From assembly GCA_049324875.1 (NCBI GenBank), contig JBMONC010000072.1, positions 1-64,000 of the forward strand: DNA of 64,000 bases. The letters run 5' to 3'. The notes under the pieces were generated by a model. It ran no database searches, was not told the DNA's origin, and saw nothing but the letters and a program-made list of their open reading frames with translations. Origin of the DNA: JAWLHU01 sp049324875. GTDB lineage: Bacteria > Bacillota > Sulfobacillia > Symbiobacteriales > Symbiobacteriaceae. Positions 15,989 to 24,445 of the stretch are shown piece by piece. Position numbers and translations under genes: made by a program. Each line of letters starts with the position of its first letter. Within the stretch, counting starts at the first letter, position 1.

Positions 15989-17023
15989 CTAGTGGGCGAG
16001 CCGTGGGGTGTGGCCCGGCCCGGCCGCAAGATGGCGCCCCTCGGCGTAGATCAGGGCGGTGACGCAGGGGGCGCAGTGCTCGGGCTCCTCGGCGAGGCAG
16101 ATCTTGCCGGGGTAGAGCTGGTAGTCCTGCCGGTAGCGCTGGGGGGTGACGTTGGGCATGATCACGTTGGCGCCGCAGTGCAGGGCCATCTGGCGGCCCC
16201 GGGGGTGGATGGAGCCCAGGGCGGTGGTGGCGGGCAGGTGGGCGTCGGGGATCGCCAGCCGGGTGCAGGCCACCGCCTTCAGCACCAGCTCCAGCGTCCC
16301 GCCGGACTCCCGCTCCAGCGGGGTGTTGGGCGCCGGGATGAACGGCCCGATCCCGGCCATCTCCACGTGCAGCTCCCGCAGCAGGAGGATGTCGCCGGCG
16401 ATGGAGTCCAGGCTCTGGCCGGGCAGGCCGACCATGAAGCCGCTGCCCACCTGGTAGCCCAGCTCCCGCAGGGCGAGCAGGCAGTCGACCCGCTGCTTCA
16501 GCGTCCGCCAGGGGCGGATGCGGGCGAAGAGGGCGGGGTCGCTGGTCTCGTGCCGGAGCAGGAACCGGTCGGCCCCCGCCTCCCGCCATAGGGCGTACTC
16601 CTCCCGAGAGCGCTCCCCGACGCTCAGGGTGACGGCCAGCTTGGTCCGGGCCTTGATCTCCCGGACCGTCTGGGCCAGCTCCTCCGCCGGCAGGGCGTCC
16701 CCCTCGCCGGACTGGAGCACCACCGAGCCGTAGCCCAGCCGCTCCGTCTTCTCGGCGCAGGCGACGATCTCGTGCGGGGCCATCCGGTAGCGGCGGACCG
16801 CCCGGTTGGAGCGGCGGATGCCGCAGTAGTGGCAGTCCATCCGGCAGATGTTGGAGAACTCGATGATCCCCCGCAGGTGGACCCCGTCCCCCATCACCCG
16901 CTCCCGCACCCGGTCTGCGGCGGCGAAGAGCGCCTGCATCTCGTCGCCCTCCAGGGCGAGGAGTTGGGCGATCTCCTCCCGATCCAGCCGGGCGCCGGCT
17001 TCCGCTTTCTCCAGTAGCCTCAT
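15989..17023 (-). CDS. hydE: [FeFe]-hydrogenase H-cluster maturase HydE (radical SAM)
   Basis: A 344-aa BioB-like radical-SAM enzyme that processes the HydG product toward the diiron subcluster. The CxxxCxxC motif is CRMDCHYCGI, followed by VLQSGEGD, FLLRHETSD, VGSGFMVGLPGQ and GPFIPAPNTPL, which are typical of HydE. The start ATG overlaps the hydF stop (ATGA at 17020-17023), so translation is coupled. C-terminal cysteines (EHCAPC) may ligate an auxiliary cluster, as in some HydE proteins. Confidence 0.96.
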   Translation of the reverse strand: MRLLEKAEAGARLDREEIAQLLALEGDEMQALFAAADRVRERVMGDGVHLRGIIEFSNICRMDCHYCGIRRSNRAVRRYRMAPHEIVACAEKTERLGYGSVVLQSGEGDALPAEELAQTVREIKARTKLAVTLSVGERSREEYALWREAGADRFLLRHETSDPALFARIRPWRTLKQRVDCLLALRELGYQVGSGFMVGLPGQSLDSIAGDILLLRELHVEMAGIGPFIPAPNTPLERESGGTLELVLKAVACTRLAIPDAHLPATTALGSIHPRGRQMALHCGANVIMPNVTPQRYRQDYQLYPGKICLAEEPEHCAPCVTALIYAEGRHLAAGPGHTPRLAH

Positions 17024-18243
17024 ACGGCGGCCACCTCCAGTCCTCCGAAGGGAGAGAGTGCGCGGGGCAGGATTCCGTGCAGGTAGGCGATGCAGACCCC
17101 GTAGTTGACGATGGGCACCCCGGCCGCCTGGGCCTTGCGGAGCCGGCTCATCATCAACTGCCGGTTGATCATGCAGCCGCCGCAGTGGACGATCAGCTTG
17201 TAGGGGGAGAGGTCGGCGGGCATCTCCCGGCCGTTGGCCCACTCAAACTGGAGGTCGCCGCCCACGTAGTTCCGCATCCAGCGGGGGATCTTGACGGTGC
17301 CGATGTCGTCCGCCTGCTGGTGGTGGGTGCAGGTCTCGGCAATCAGCACCCGGTCGCCGGGCCGGAGCGACTCGATCGCCCGGGCGCCCCGCACCAGCTC
17401 CTCCAGGTCGCCCTTGTAGCGGGCCATCAGGATGGAGAAGGAGGTGAGGGGGATCTCCGGCGGCACGTCGGCGTCCGCCTTGAGGAAGACCTGGCTGTCG
17501 GTCACCACCAGGGCGGGCGGGCGGGAGAGGGAGTCCAGGGCGGAGCGCAGCTCCCGGTCCTTGACCACCAGGCAGAGCGCATCCTGGTCGAGGATGTCCC
17601 GGATCGCCTCCACCTGGGGCAGGATCAGCCTCCCCTTGGGGGCGCCCAGGTCGACCGGCACCACCAGGAGGATGATCTCGCCAGGCTTGACCAGGTCGGC
17701 CAGGAGGGGCGGCTGCTCCCGCCCGGCGGGGGCCTGGGCGATGATCGCCTGGCGCAGCGGCTGGACCCCCGGGCCGGCGGCGGCGCTCTCGGAGCAGGCC
17801 ACGAAGGGGAAGCCGAAGCGCTGGGCCAGGGCGGCGGCCTGGAGGGCGGCGCCCGCCGGGTCGAGGTCGGCCTTGGAGACCGCCCCCACCGCCGGGATCT
17901 TCCGCTCCTGCAACTCGGCAACGATCTGCTCCTCGATCTCGCCGGGCTGACAGCCGCACTCCACCACCAGCACCGCCAGGTCGGTCCGGTCCAGGACCGA
18001 TCGGGAGCGCTCCACCCGCTTGAGGCCAAGCTCCCCCTCATCGTCGAGGCCGGCGGTGTCGATCAGCACCACCGGGCCCAGGGGGAGCAGCTCCATGGGC
18101 CGCTGCACCGGGTCGGTGGTGGTGCCGGGAGTCGGCGAGACCAGGGCGACCTGCTGGCCGCTCAGGGCGTTGATCAGGCTGGACTTGCCGGCGTTCCGCC
18201 GGCCGAACAGGGCGATATGGAGCCGTTCACTGGTTGGGGTCAT
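17020..18243 (-). CDS. hydF: [FeFe]-hydrogenase H-cluster maturation GTPase HydF
   Basis: A 407-aa scaffold GTPase that assembles and transfers the diiron subcluster to HydA. The GTPase domain shows GRRNAGKSSLINAL (P-loop), TPGTTTDP (switch) and LIDTAGLDD; the NKxD-type element reads SKAD. The C-terminal iron-sulfur ligands are the CTHH and HCGGC groups (Cys-x-His ... His-Cys-x-x-Cys pattern). Length is standard. The start of hydF overlaps the 3' end of aspA by about 17 bases, a tight operon arrangement. Confidence 0.96.
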   Translation of the reverse strand: MTPTSERLHIALFGRRNAGKSSLINALSGQQVALVSPTPGTTTDPVQRPMELLPLGPVVLIDTAGLDDEGELGLKRVERSRSVLDRTDLAVLVVECGCQPGEIEEQIVAELQERKIPAVGAVSKADLDPAGAALQAAALAQRFGFPFVACSESAAAGPGVQPLRQAIIAQAPAGREQPPLLADLVKPGEIILLVVPVDLGAPKGRLILPQVEAIRDILDQDALCLVVKDRELRSALDSLSRPPALVVTDSQVFLKADADVPPEIPLTSFSILMARYKGDLEELVRGARAIESLRPGDRVLIAETCTHHQQADDIGTVKIPRWMRNYVGGDLQFEWANGREMPADLSPYKLIVHCGGCMINRQLMMSRLRKAQAAGVPIVNYGVCIAYLHGILPRALSPFGGLEVAAV

Positions 18244-19540
18244 CGGAATTCCCCCCGCTCTGTAGTGCCCTCTGCGCTATTCGGGTCGCCGCTTCATAGC
18301 CAATCTGGGGGACGAGGGCAGTCACCCCGGCGGTGGAGCGGTCCAGCAGCTCGGCGCACCGCTCCGGGTCGGCCTCGATCCCCTCGATGCAACGGGTGCG
18401 GAGGAGCGTGGCGGCCTGGGTCAGCAACTCCGCAGCGCCCAGCAGGTGGTCGCCCATCAGCGGGAGGAAGGCGTTCAGCTCCAGCTGCCCCGCCTGGGCG
18501 GCCAGGGTGATCGCCTGGTCGGAGGCGATCACGGAAAAGCTGACCTGGGTCACCATTTCCGTCATCACCGGGTTGACCTTGCCCGGCATGATCGACGAGC
18601 CCGCCTGGAGCGCCGGCAGCCGGATCTCGCCCAGCCCGCCCCGCGGGCCGGAGGAGAGGAGCCGCAGGTCGCCGGCCAGCTTGGCCAGGTTGACGGCGCA
18701 GGCCTTCAGCAGCCCGCTCACCTCCACCAGCACGTCGCTGTTCTGGGTGGCCTCGATCAGGTTCTCCGCCCGGGCCAGCCCCAGGTGGGTAATCTGCCGC
18801 AGGTGCTGCACCGCCTTGGCGGCGTAGCCCCGCTCGGCGCCCACCCCGGTCCCGATGGCGGTCCCGCCCAGGTTGATCACCCGGAGCCGCTCCTCGGTCT
18901 TGTAGAGCCGCCAGCGGTCCCGGGCGATCGCCTCGGCCCAGGCGCCGAACTCCTGGCCCAGGGTGATCGGCACCGCATCCTGCATCTCGGTGCGGCCCAG
19001 CTTGGCGATTCCGCCGAACTCGGCCTCCTTCCGCTGGAGCGCCGCCTGCAGCGCCGCCAGCGCCTCGCTCAGCGCCCGCACCTGCCGGATCGCCGCCACC
19101 CGGAGGGCGGTGGGAACCGTGTCGTTGGTCGACTGGCACCGGTTCACATGGTCGATGGGGTGGATATGCTCATAGGCGCCGCGGGGCAGGCCCAACAGCT
19201 CCAGCGCCCGGTTGGCCAGCACCTCGTTCATGTTCATGTTCAGGGAGGTCCCCGCTCCGCCCTGGAGGGCATCGACGGGGAACTGGTCGGCCAGCGCCTC
19301 CTCCGCCACCTCGGCGGCGGCGGCCTGCAGGGCGGCGCCCACCTCGGGCGGGAGCAGCCCCAGCTCCGTGTTGGCCCGGGCAGCGGCCAGCTTCACCTCG
19401 GCCAGGGCCCGCACCCATGCCGGCCGGACGGGCCGGGCCGAGACGGGGAAGTTCTCCATCGCCCGGAGGGTGTGGATCCCCCAGTAGACCTGATCGGGTA
19501 TCCAGCGCTCGCCCAGGGCGTCGTGCTCCAGCCGTGGCAT
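18227..19540 (-). CDS. aspA: Aspartate ammonia-lyase embedded in the hydrogenase maturation operon
   Basis: A 437-aa fumarase/aspartase superfamily enzyme. Signatures: GAGTSLNMNMNEVLANRA, HIHPIDHVNRCQSTNDTVPTA, TLGQEFGAWA, GGTAIGTG and the hallmark loop GSSIMPGKVNPV. Aspartases deaminate aspartate to fumarate plus ammonia. Homologues next to hydE, hydF and hydG are known in other bacteria, and this one leads the maturation operon, so ammonia supply for the azadithiolate bridge is a plausible but inferred role. ATG at 19540 has GGAGGTGAG 6 bases upstream. The gene is complete: only its 5' leader is duplicated across the adjacent assembly gap. Confidence 0.93.
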   Translation of the reverse strand: MPRLEHDALGERWIPDQVYWGIHTLRAMENFPVSARPVRPAWVRALAEVKLAAARANTELGLLPPEVGAALQAAAAEVAEEALADQFPVDALQGGAGTSLNMNMNEVLANRALELLGLPRGAYEHIHPIDHVNRCQSTNDTVPTALRVAAIRQVRALSEALAALQAALQRKEAEFGGIAKLGRTEMQDAVPITLGQEFGAWAEAIARDRWRLYKTEERLRVINLGGTAIGTGVGAERGYAAKAVQHLRQITHLGLARAENLIEATQNSDVLVEVSGLLKACAVNLAKLAGDLRLLSSGPRGGLGEIRLPALQAGSSIMPGKVNPVMTEMVTQVSFSVIASDQAITLAAQAGQLELNAFLPLMGDHLLGAAELLTQAATLLRTRCIEGIEADPERCAELLDRSTAGVTALVPQIGYEAATRIAQRALQSGGNSDDPNQ

Positions 19541-19660
19541 TGGCGGCTCACCTCCGCTATCTCCATCTTATGATAAGGTCATTAACAAACCCAAGACCAT
19601 GAAGGCCTAGCGCCCGCCGGAGGGATGGAGGATCTGCGGGTAGACCCACCTGATTGTGAA
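19534..19660. repeat. 127-bp direct duplicate, left copy (contig end)
   Basis: Identical to 19761-19887. It covers the aspA start codon and leader and stops exactly at the N run. A 127-base exact overlap is the signature of a de Bruijn graph assembly with k=127 joined by an artificial gap. Confidence 0.9.
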
Positions 19661-19760
19661 NNNNNNNNNNNNNNNNNNNNNNNNNNNNNNNNNNNNNNNN
19701 NNNNNNNNNNNNNNNNNNNNNNNNNNNNNNNNNNNNNNNNNNNNNNNNNNNNNNNNNNNN
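19661..19760. other. 100-base N gap (probable scaffold join)
   Basis: Exactly 100 N separate two copies of the same 127 bases. Collapsing the gap and one copy (227 bases) restores a normal leader about 115 bases long between aspA and the Rex-like site. Confidence 0.9.
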
Positions 19761-19887
19761 GTGGCATTGGCGGCTCACCTCCGCTATCTCCATCTTATGA
19801 TAAGGTCATTAACAAACCCAAGACCATGAAGGCCTAGCGCCCGCCGGAGGGATGGAGGATCTGCGGGTAGACCCACCTGATTGTGAA
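19761..19887. repeat. 127-bp direct duplicate, right copy (contig start)
   Basis: Identical to 19534-19660. This copy continues into unique sequence completing the Rex-like operator that the left contig cuts. Confidence 0.9.
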
Positions 19888-19898
19888 ATAAGGCACAA
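19881..19898. promoter_or_regulatory. Rex-like operator upstream of aspA-hydFEG
   Basis: TTGTGAAATAAGGCACAA matches the Rex consensus TTGTGA-N6-TCACAA with one mismatch (G for T at the right arm). After removing the assembly duplication it lies about 115 bases before the aspA start. Rex represses fermentative and hydrogenase genes when NADH/NAD+ is low. Confidence 0.65.
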
Positions 19899-19938
19899 AC
19901 CCTAGCGCTCTAGACCAAAGGACACGACGGGTGGCGAA

Positions 19939-19963
19939 GGACCGGCGCTCGCGGCGCCGGTCC
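19939..19963 (-). terminator. hydA terminator hairpin
   Basis: GGACCGGCGC and GCGCCGGTCC form a perfect 10-base-pair stem with a 5-base loop, 56 bases after the hydA stop and before the maturation operon leader. The T stretch on the minus strand is short. Confidence 0.6.
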
Positions 19964-20018
19964 ACTGCTTATGGATGACAACTCATCCCGGACCTGGCGC
20001 CCGCTTTGGCCACCGCCG

Positions 20019-21773
20019 CTACTTCCGCCGCACGCCCACAGGCGTCCGGACCACGTAGTGGGTGTGCAGCAGGTGGTGCGACCGCTCGCCCCCCGGTTCG
20101 CCCAGGTACTCGGCATAGAGCGCCTGAACGGCAGGGTTCTCGTGGGAGCGCCGGACCGCCATCCGCTGATCGATGGAGTAGAGCGCCTGAATCCGGGCCT
20201 TGCGTGCCTGCTCCAGCCCCTCCGGGCCGCTGGCGGGAATCGGCTGTCCGCCGCCGCCGATGCAGCCGCCGGGGCAGCCCATCACCTCGACGAAGTGGTA
20301 CTGGCGGGCTCCGGTGCTGATCTGCTCCACCAGCCAGCCGGCGGCCGCCAGGCCGTTGGCCACCGCCACCTTCAGCTCCAGTCCGCCCACGGTGACCGTC
20401 GCCTCCCGCACCCCGCCCACGGCCCCCCGGACCTCCTGGAACTCCAGCCGGGGGAGATCGCCCTCGGGCTGCAGCCAGGCAGCAGCTGTGCGCAGGGCGG
20501 CCTCCATCACGCCGCCGGTGGCGGCAAAGATCGTGCCGGCGCCGGTGCCGATGCCCAGCGGGTTATCGAAGGCCTCCTCGGGCAGATGGGGCAGGTCGAT
20601 GCCCGCCTGCCTGAACATGCGGCCCAGCTCGCGGGTGGTCAGCACGTAGTCCACATCCTGGTAGCCGGAGGCGTTCATCTCGGGCCGGTTGGCCTCGAAC
20701 TTCTTCGCCGTGCAGGGCATGATCGAGACCACCACGATATCCTTCGGGTCGATCCCTTCCTTCTCGGCGTAGTAGGTCTTGGCCATGGCCCCGAACATCT
20801 GCTGGGGTGACTTGCAGGAGGAGATGTTGGGGAGCACGTTCGGGAAGAAGTGCTCGGCGTACTTGACCCAGCCCGGCGAGCAGGAGGTGATCAGGGGCAG
20901 GGGACCGCCCTCCTGAATCCGGTGGACCAGCTCGGTCGCCTCTTCCATGATCGTCAGGTCGGCGGCGAAGACCGTGTCAAAGACCCGGTCGAAGCCGAGG
21001 CTGCGCAGGCCGGCCACCATCTGGCCGGTGGAGACGGTCCCCGGCGCCACCCCGAAGGTCTCGGCGATGGAGACCCGGATCGCGGGAGCCGTCTGGACCA
21101 CCACATGCTTCTGCGGGTTCAGGAGCGCCTTCCAGACCTTGTCGGTGTCGTCGTGCTCGGTCAACGCCCCCGTCGGACAGACCAGGGTGCACTGCCCGCA
21201 CAACGCGCAGGCCGCATCGTTGATGGAGGCCTCGAAGAAGGGGGTCACCTTGGCATGGAAGCCCCGCTCTGCCAGCGAGATCGCCGAGACGCCCTGCACC
21301 TCGCGGCAGACCGCCACGCAGCGCAGGCAGAGGACGCACTTGGAGCCGTCGATGGTGAGGGAGGGGGAGTCGTAGTCCTGGCGGGCCGGATGTCGGTCGC
21401 CCTGGACCTCCAGCCCCGCCACACCCAGCATCTGCGACAGGTGGAGCAGCTCGCAGTTATCCACCCGCACACAGGTCGGGCAGGCGATGTTGTGATCGGA
21501 GAGGATCAGCTCCAGCACCATCTTGCGGGCATCACGGACCACCTGGCTGTTGGTGGTCACCTCCATGCCCTCCTCACAGGGCAGGGTGCAGGAGGTCTGC
21601 AGCCCCCGGGCCCCCTTCACCTCTACCAGGCACATCCGGCAGGCCCCGATCTGGTTGATCTCCTTGAGGTAGCAGAGGGTCGGGATCTTGATCCCGTGCT
21701 TCTTGGCGGCCTCCAGCACCGTCGTGCCGGGCTCCACCGAGACGGGGCGCCGGTCGATTGTCAGGTTGATCAT
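20019..21773 (-). CDS. hydA: NADH-dependent (electron-bifurcating) [FeFe]-hydrogenase catalytic subunit
   Basis: A 584-aa HydA. From the N-terminus: a [2Fe-2S] domain (CYLKEINQIGACRMC ... C), a His-ligated [4Fe-4S] site (HNIACPTCVRVDNC), two ferredoxin-type clusters (CVLCLRCVAVC and CALCGQCTLVCP) and the H-cluster domain with TSCSPGWVKY, MPCTAKKFE and GCPGGCIGGGGQP. The TSCSPGW form of the first H-cluster motif and the partners HydB and HydC indicate a group A3 trimeric enzyme using both NADH and ferredoxin. ATG at 21773 follows GGGGGGTG; a GTG at 21785 has no spaced site. It is cytoplasmic, with no twin-arginine signal seen. Confidence 0.97.
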   Translation of the reverse strand: MINLTIDRRPVSVEPGTTVLEAAKKHGIKIPTLCYLKEINQIGACRMCLVEVKGARGLQTSCTLPCEEGMEVTTNSQVVRDARKMVLELILSDHNIACPTCVRVDNCELLHLSQMLGVAGLEVQGDRHPARQDYDSPSLTIDGSKCVLCLRCVAVCREVQGVSAISLAERGFHAKVTPFFEASINDAACALCGQCTLVCPTGALTEHDDTDKVWKALLNPQKHVVVQTAPAIRVSIAETFGVAPGTVSTGQMVAGLRSLGFDRVFDTVFAADLTIMEEATELVHRIQEGGPLPLITSCSPGWVKYAEHFFPNVLPNISSCKSPQQMFGAMAKTYYAEKEGIDPKDIVVVSIMPCTAKKFEANRPEMNASGYQDVDYVLTTRELGRMFRQAGIDLPHLPEEAFDNPLGIGTGAGTIFAATGGVMEAALRTAAAWLQPEGDLPRLEFQEVRGAVGGVREATVTVGGLELKVAVANGLAAAGWLVEQISTGARQYHFVEVMGCPGGCIGGGGQPIPASGPEGLEQARKARIQALYSIDQRMAVRRSHENPAVQALYAEYLGEPGGERSHHLLHTHYVVRTPVGVRRK

Positions 21774-21789
21774 AGCGTGGGTCACCCCC

Positions 21790-23688
21790 CTAGTGAACGA
21801 CGGCGTTAAACTTGCAGACCTCTGCGCAGGCGCCGCACTTGATGCAGCTGGCGGTGTCGATGGTGAAGGGCTTGCGCACCTCGCCGCTGATAGCGTCCAC
21901 CGGGCAGTTCCGGGCGCAGACGGCGCAGCCCTTGCACTTTTCGACGTCGATCCTGAACTCGGTCAGCGACGGGCAGCGGCCGGCGGGACAGTGCTTCTCC
22001 CGAACATGGGCCACGTACTCCTCCCGGAAGAACTTCAGGGTGGAGAGGACCGGGTTCGGGGCGGTCTGCCCCAGGCCGCAGAGCGAGGTGGTCTTGATCC
22101 CGTGGGCCAGCCGCTCCAGCTCATCCAGGTCCTCCATCCGGCCCTGTCCGGCTACGATCCGGTCCAGGATCTCCAGCATCCGCTTGGTGCCGATCCGGCA
22201 GGGCGGGCACTTGCCGCAGGACTCCTCCTGGGTGAACTCCAGGTAGAAGCGGGCCACGTCCACCATGCAGGTGGACTCATCCATCACGATCAGGCCGCCG
22301 GAGCCCATCATGGAGCCGATGGCGGTCAGAGAGTCGAAGTCCATGGGGGTGTCCAGCAGCTCGGCGGGGATGCAGCCGCCCGACGGACCGCCGGTCTGGG
22401 CCGCCTTGAACGGCTTGCCTTTGGGAATGCCACCGCCCATGCCGTAGACGATCTCCCGGAGCGTGGTGCCCATGGGCACCTCCACCAGGCCGGTGTTCAT
22501 GATGTTGCCGGCGACGGCAAAGACCTTGGTGCCCGGCGAGGTGGGCGTGCCCATCGAGGCGTACCACTGCCCGCCGTTCAGGATGATGTCGGGGATGTTG
22601 GCGTAGGTCTCGACGTTGTTGTTCAGCGTCGGCTTTCCCCAGAGCCCCTTGACCGCCGGGAAGGGCGGCCGGGGCCGGGGCGTGCCCCGCTGGCCTTCAA
22701 TCGAAGCGATCAGCGCCGTCTCCTCGCCACAGACGAAGGCGCCGGCGCCGAGGCGGATGTCCACATCGAAGCTGAAGCCGGTGCCCAGGATGTTCCTCCC
22801 GAGCAGGCCGTACTCCCGCGCCTCACGGATGGCGATGATCAGCCGCTCCACCGCCACCGGGTACTCCGCCCGGACGTAGATGTAGCCCTGCCGGGCGCCC
22901 ACGGCGTAGCCCGCGATCGCCATCGCCTCCAGGATCACGTGGGGGTCGCCCTCCAGGACCGAGCGGTCCATGAAGGCGCCCGGGTCGCCCTCGTCGGCGT
23001 TGCAGAGGACGTACTTGACATCGCCCGGGACCGCCCGGGCCAGCTCCCACTTGCGGCCCGTGGGGAAGCCGCCGCCGCCCCGGCCCCGCAGGCCGGACTT
23101 CTTGACCTCGTCCACCACCTGCTCAGGGGTCATCTCCAGCAGCGCCTTGGCCAGGCCGAACCAGCGGCCGGCAGCGATCGCCTCCCGGATATCCTCCGGA
23201 TCGATCAGGCCGCAGTTCTTCAGGGCGATGCGCTGCTGTCCCCGGTAGAAGGGCTGGTCCATCATTTGCTGGATCCGGCTCTTCTCCTTCGGGTTCGGGG
23301 CGTAGAGCAGCCGCTGTACCGGCGTGCCGCCGATGATATGCTGGGTGATGATCTCGGGAGCATCCTTCGGCTGGACCTCGCAGTAGAAGGTCTGGCCCGG
23401 GTTGGCCACGACCACCGGGCCCATGCGGCAGAAGCCGAAGCAGCCGACCTGCTTCACCTGCACCCGCTCGCTCAGCCCTACCTGGGCGATGCTCTCCTGC
23501 AGCGCCTGCATGGTGCGGGCCGACTTGCCGGCCTTGCACCCGGTACCGCCGCAGACCAGCAGGTGGACCTGCTCCGCCTCGTTGAGCGGAACCGCTGCGG
23601 CCTGCCGCAGGGCGATGGCGGCAGCGCCCTGGGCCCGGATCACCTCCAGGTCAGCCAGGGACTGAATGGGGGTCGTCATCGGCATCAT
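21790..23688 (-). CDS. hydB: Bifurcating hydrogenase NADH-binding subunit HydB (NuoF-like)
   Basis: A 632-aa flavo-iron-sulfur protein. An N-terminal thioredoxin-like [2Fe-2S] domain (CGGTGCKAG ... CFGFC) leads to the NuoF core with FMN/NADH motifs GLRGRGGGGFPTGRKW, CNADEGDPGAFMDR and GAGAFVCGEETALIASIEG, then the [4Fe-4S] motif SCGKCPPCRIGT, and ends with two ferredoxin clusters (CKGCAVCARNCP, CIKCGACAEVCKF). This layout is that of HydB in trimeric bifurcating hydrogenases. Its start (ATGATG) overlaps the hydC stop; hydA follows after 16 bases. Confidence 0.97.
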   Translation of the reverse strand: MMPMTTPIQSLADLEVIRAQGAAAIALRQAAAVPLNEAEQVHLLVCGGTGCKAGKSARTMQALQESIAQVGLSERVQVKQVGCFGFCRMGPVVVANPGQTFYCEVQPKDAPEIITQHIIGGTPVQRLLYAPNPKEKSRIQQMMDQPFYRGQQRIALKNCGLIDPEDIREAIAAGRWFGLAKALLEMTPEQVVDEVKKSGLRGRGGGGFPTGRKWELARAVPGDVKYVLCNADEGDPGAFMDRSVLEGDPHVILEAMAIAGYAVGARQGYIYVRAEYPVAVERLIIAIREAREYGLLGRNILGTGFSFDVDIRLGAGAFVCGEETALIASIEGQRGTPRPRPPFPAVKGLWGKPTLNNNVETYANIPDIILNGGQWYASMGTPTSPGTKVFAVAGNIMNTGLVEVPMGTTLREIVYGMGGGIPKGKPFKAAQTGGPSGGCIPAELLDTPMDFDSLTAIGSMMGSGGLIVMDESTCMVDVARFYLEFTQEESCGKCPPCRIGTKRMLEILDRIVAGQGRMEDLDELERLAHGIKTTSLCGLGQTAPNPVLSTLKFFREEYVAHVREKHCPAGRCPSLTEFRIDVEKCKGCAVCARNCPVDAISGEVRKPFTIDTASCIKCGACAEVCKFNAVVH

Positions 23689-24239
23689 CGGGCTTCACTC
23701 CCCACCGCGACCGTCTCCGCCTCTTGCGTCGGCTCAACGCCGGCCTCCTGGCGGATGGCGGCCAGCAGCTTACGGGTCTCCCCTTCCGTCAACTTGCCGT
23801 GGACCTCGCCGGCGACGGTGATCACGGGGGCGAGGCCGCAGGCGCCGATGCAGCGGCAGACCTCCAGCGAGAAGAGACCGTCCTCGGTCACCTGGCCGGG
23901 CTTGATCTTCAGCTCCGACTCCAGCAGCGACAGGATCCGATCGGCACCCCGCACGTAGCAGGCGGTGCCCATGCAGACGCTGATCGGGTACTTCCCGACC
24001 GGCTCGGTCGAGAAGTAGTTGTAGAAGGTGACCACGCCGTAGACCTCGCTGGGCGGAATCTCCAGCGCCCGTGCGACATGGCTCTGCACCTCTTCGGGCA
24101 GGAAGCCGAAGAGCTGTTGGGCCCGGTGCAATACGGCGATCAGCGAACCCTGAGTCCCCCGGGTCCTCTCGATAAAGGCGTCGAGTTCGGTGAAGCGGGG
24201 GTCATCTGCGGCGATCCCGCGGCAGCAACAGGCTGTCAT
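23685..24239 (-). CDS. hydC: Bifurcating hydrogenase [2Fe-2S] subunit HydC (NuoE-like)
   Basis: A 184-aa thioredoxin-like ferredoxin, first gene of the structural operon. The four cluster cysteines lie in VCMGTACYVRGA and CRCIGACGLAP, and LIAVLHRAQQLFGFLPEEV plus YGVVTFYNYFSTEP are NuoE landmarks. ATG at 24239 is preferred (AAGGGGTGG upstream); an in-frame start 33 bases earlier is possible. An unusual MTACCC at the N-terminus adds three consecutive cysteines. A Rex-like operator lies about 105 bases upstream. Confidence 0.95.
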   Translation of the reverse strand: MTACCCRGIAADDPRFTELDAFIERTRGTQGSLIAVLHRAQQLFGFLPEEVQSHVARALEIPPSEVYGVVTFYNYFSTEPVGKYPISVCMGTACYVRGADRILSLLESELKIKPGQVTEDGLFSLEVCRCIGACGLAPVITVAGEVHGKLTEGETRKLLAAIRQEAGVEPTQEAETVAVGSEAR

Positions 24240-24254
24240 GTTCGACACCACCCC

Positions 24255-24272
24255 TTGTGAAAGAAGGAACAA
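24255..24272. promoter_or_regulatory. Second, weaker Rex-like half site next to hydC
   Basis: TTGTGAAAGAAGGAACAA has a perfect left arm (TTGTGA) and a right arm GAACAA with two mismatches to TCACAA. It lies 16-33 bases before the hydC start codon, so binding there could block initiation or elongation. On its own this is weak evidence. Confidence 0.35.
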
Positions 24273-24342
24273 GATCTGGTCTGATCTTATAGTAAGCCCC
24301 TTTACAAAGCTAGGCGACGAAAGGTCAAAGTCGACTCTAAAC

Positions 24343-24360
24343 TTGTGACCATTTTCACAA
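24343..24360. promoter_or_regulatory. Rex operator upstream of hydCBA
   Basis: TTGTGACCATTTTCACAA is a perfect TTGTGA-N6-TCACAA Rex box. It lies in the divergent region between hydC (minus) and the EamA gene (plus), about 105 bases from hydC and 86 from EamA, and could control either or both. Rex senses NADH/NAD+ and is known to control fermentation and hydrogenase genes in Firmicutes. Confidence 0.75.
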
Positions 24361-24445
24361 GAACAGCTAGTCCATAAGGTCTAGTCCGGCGGGCTTCAAG
24401 ATCCCTCTATCTTTTTTTCGGGACTCGATCTAGAATGTGTTCAAT

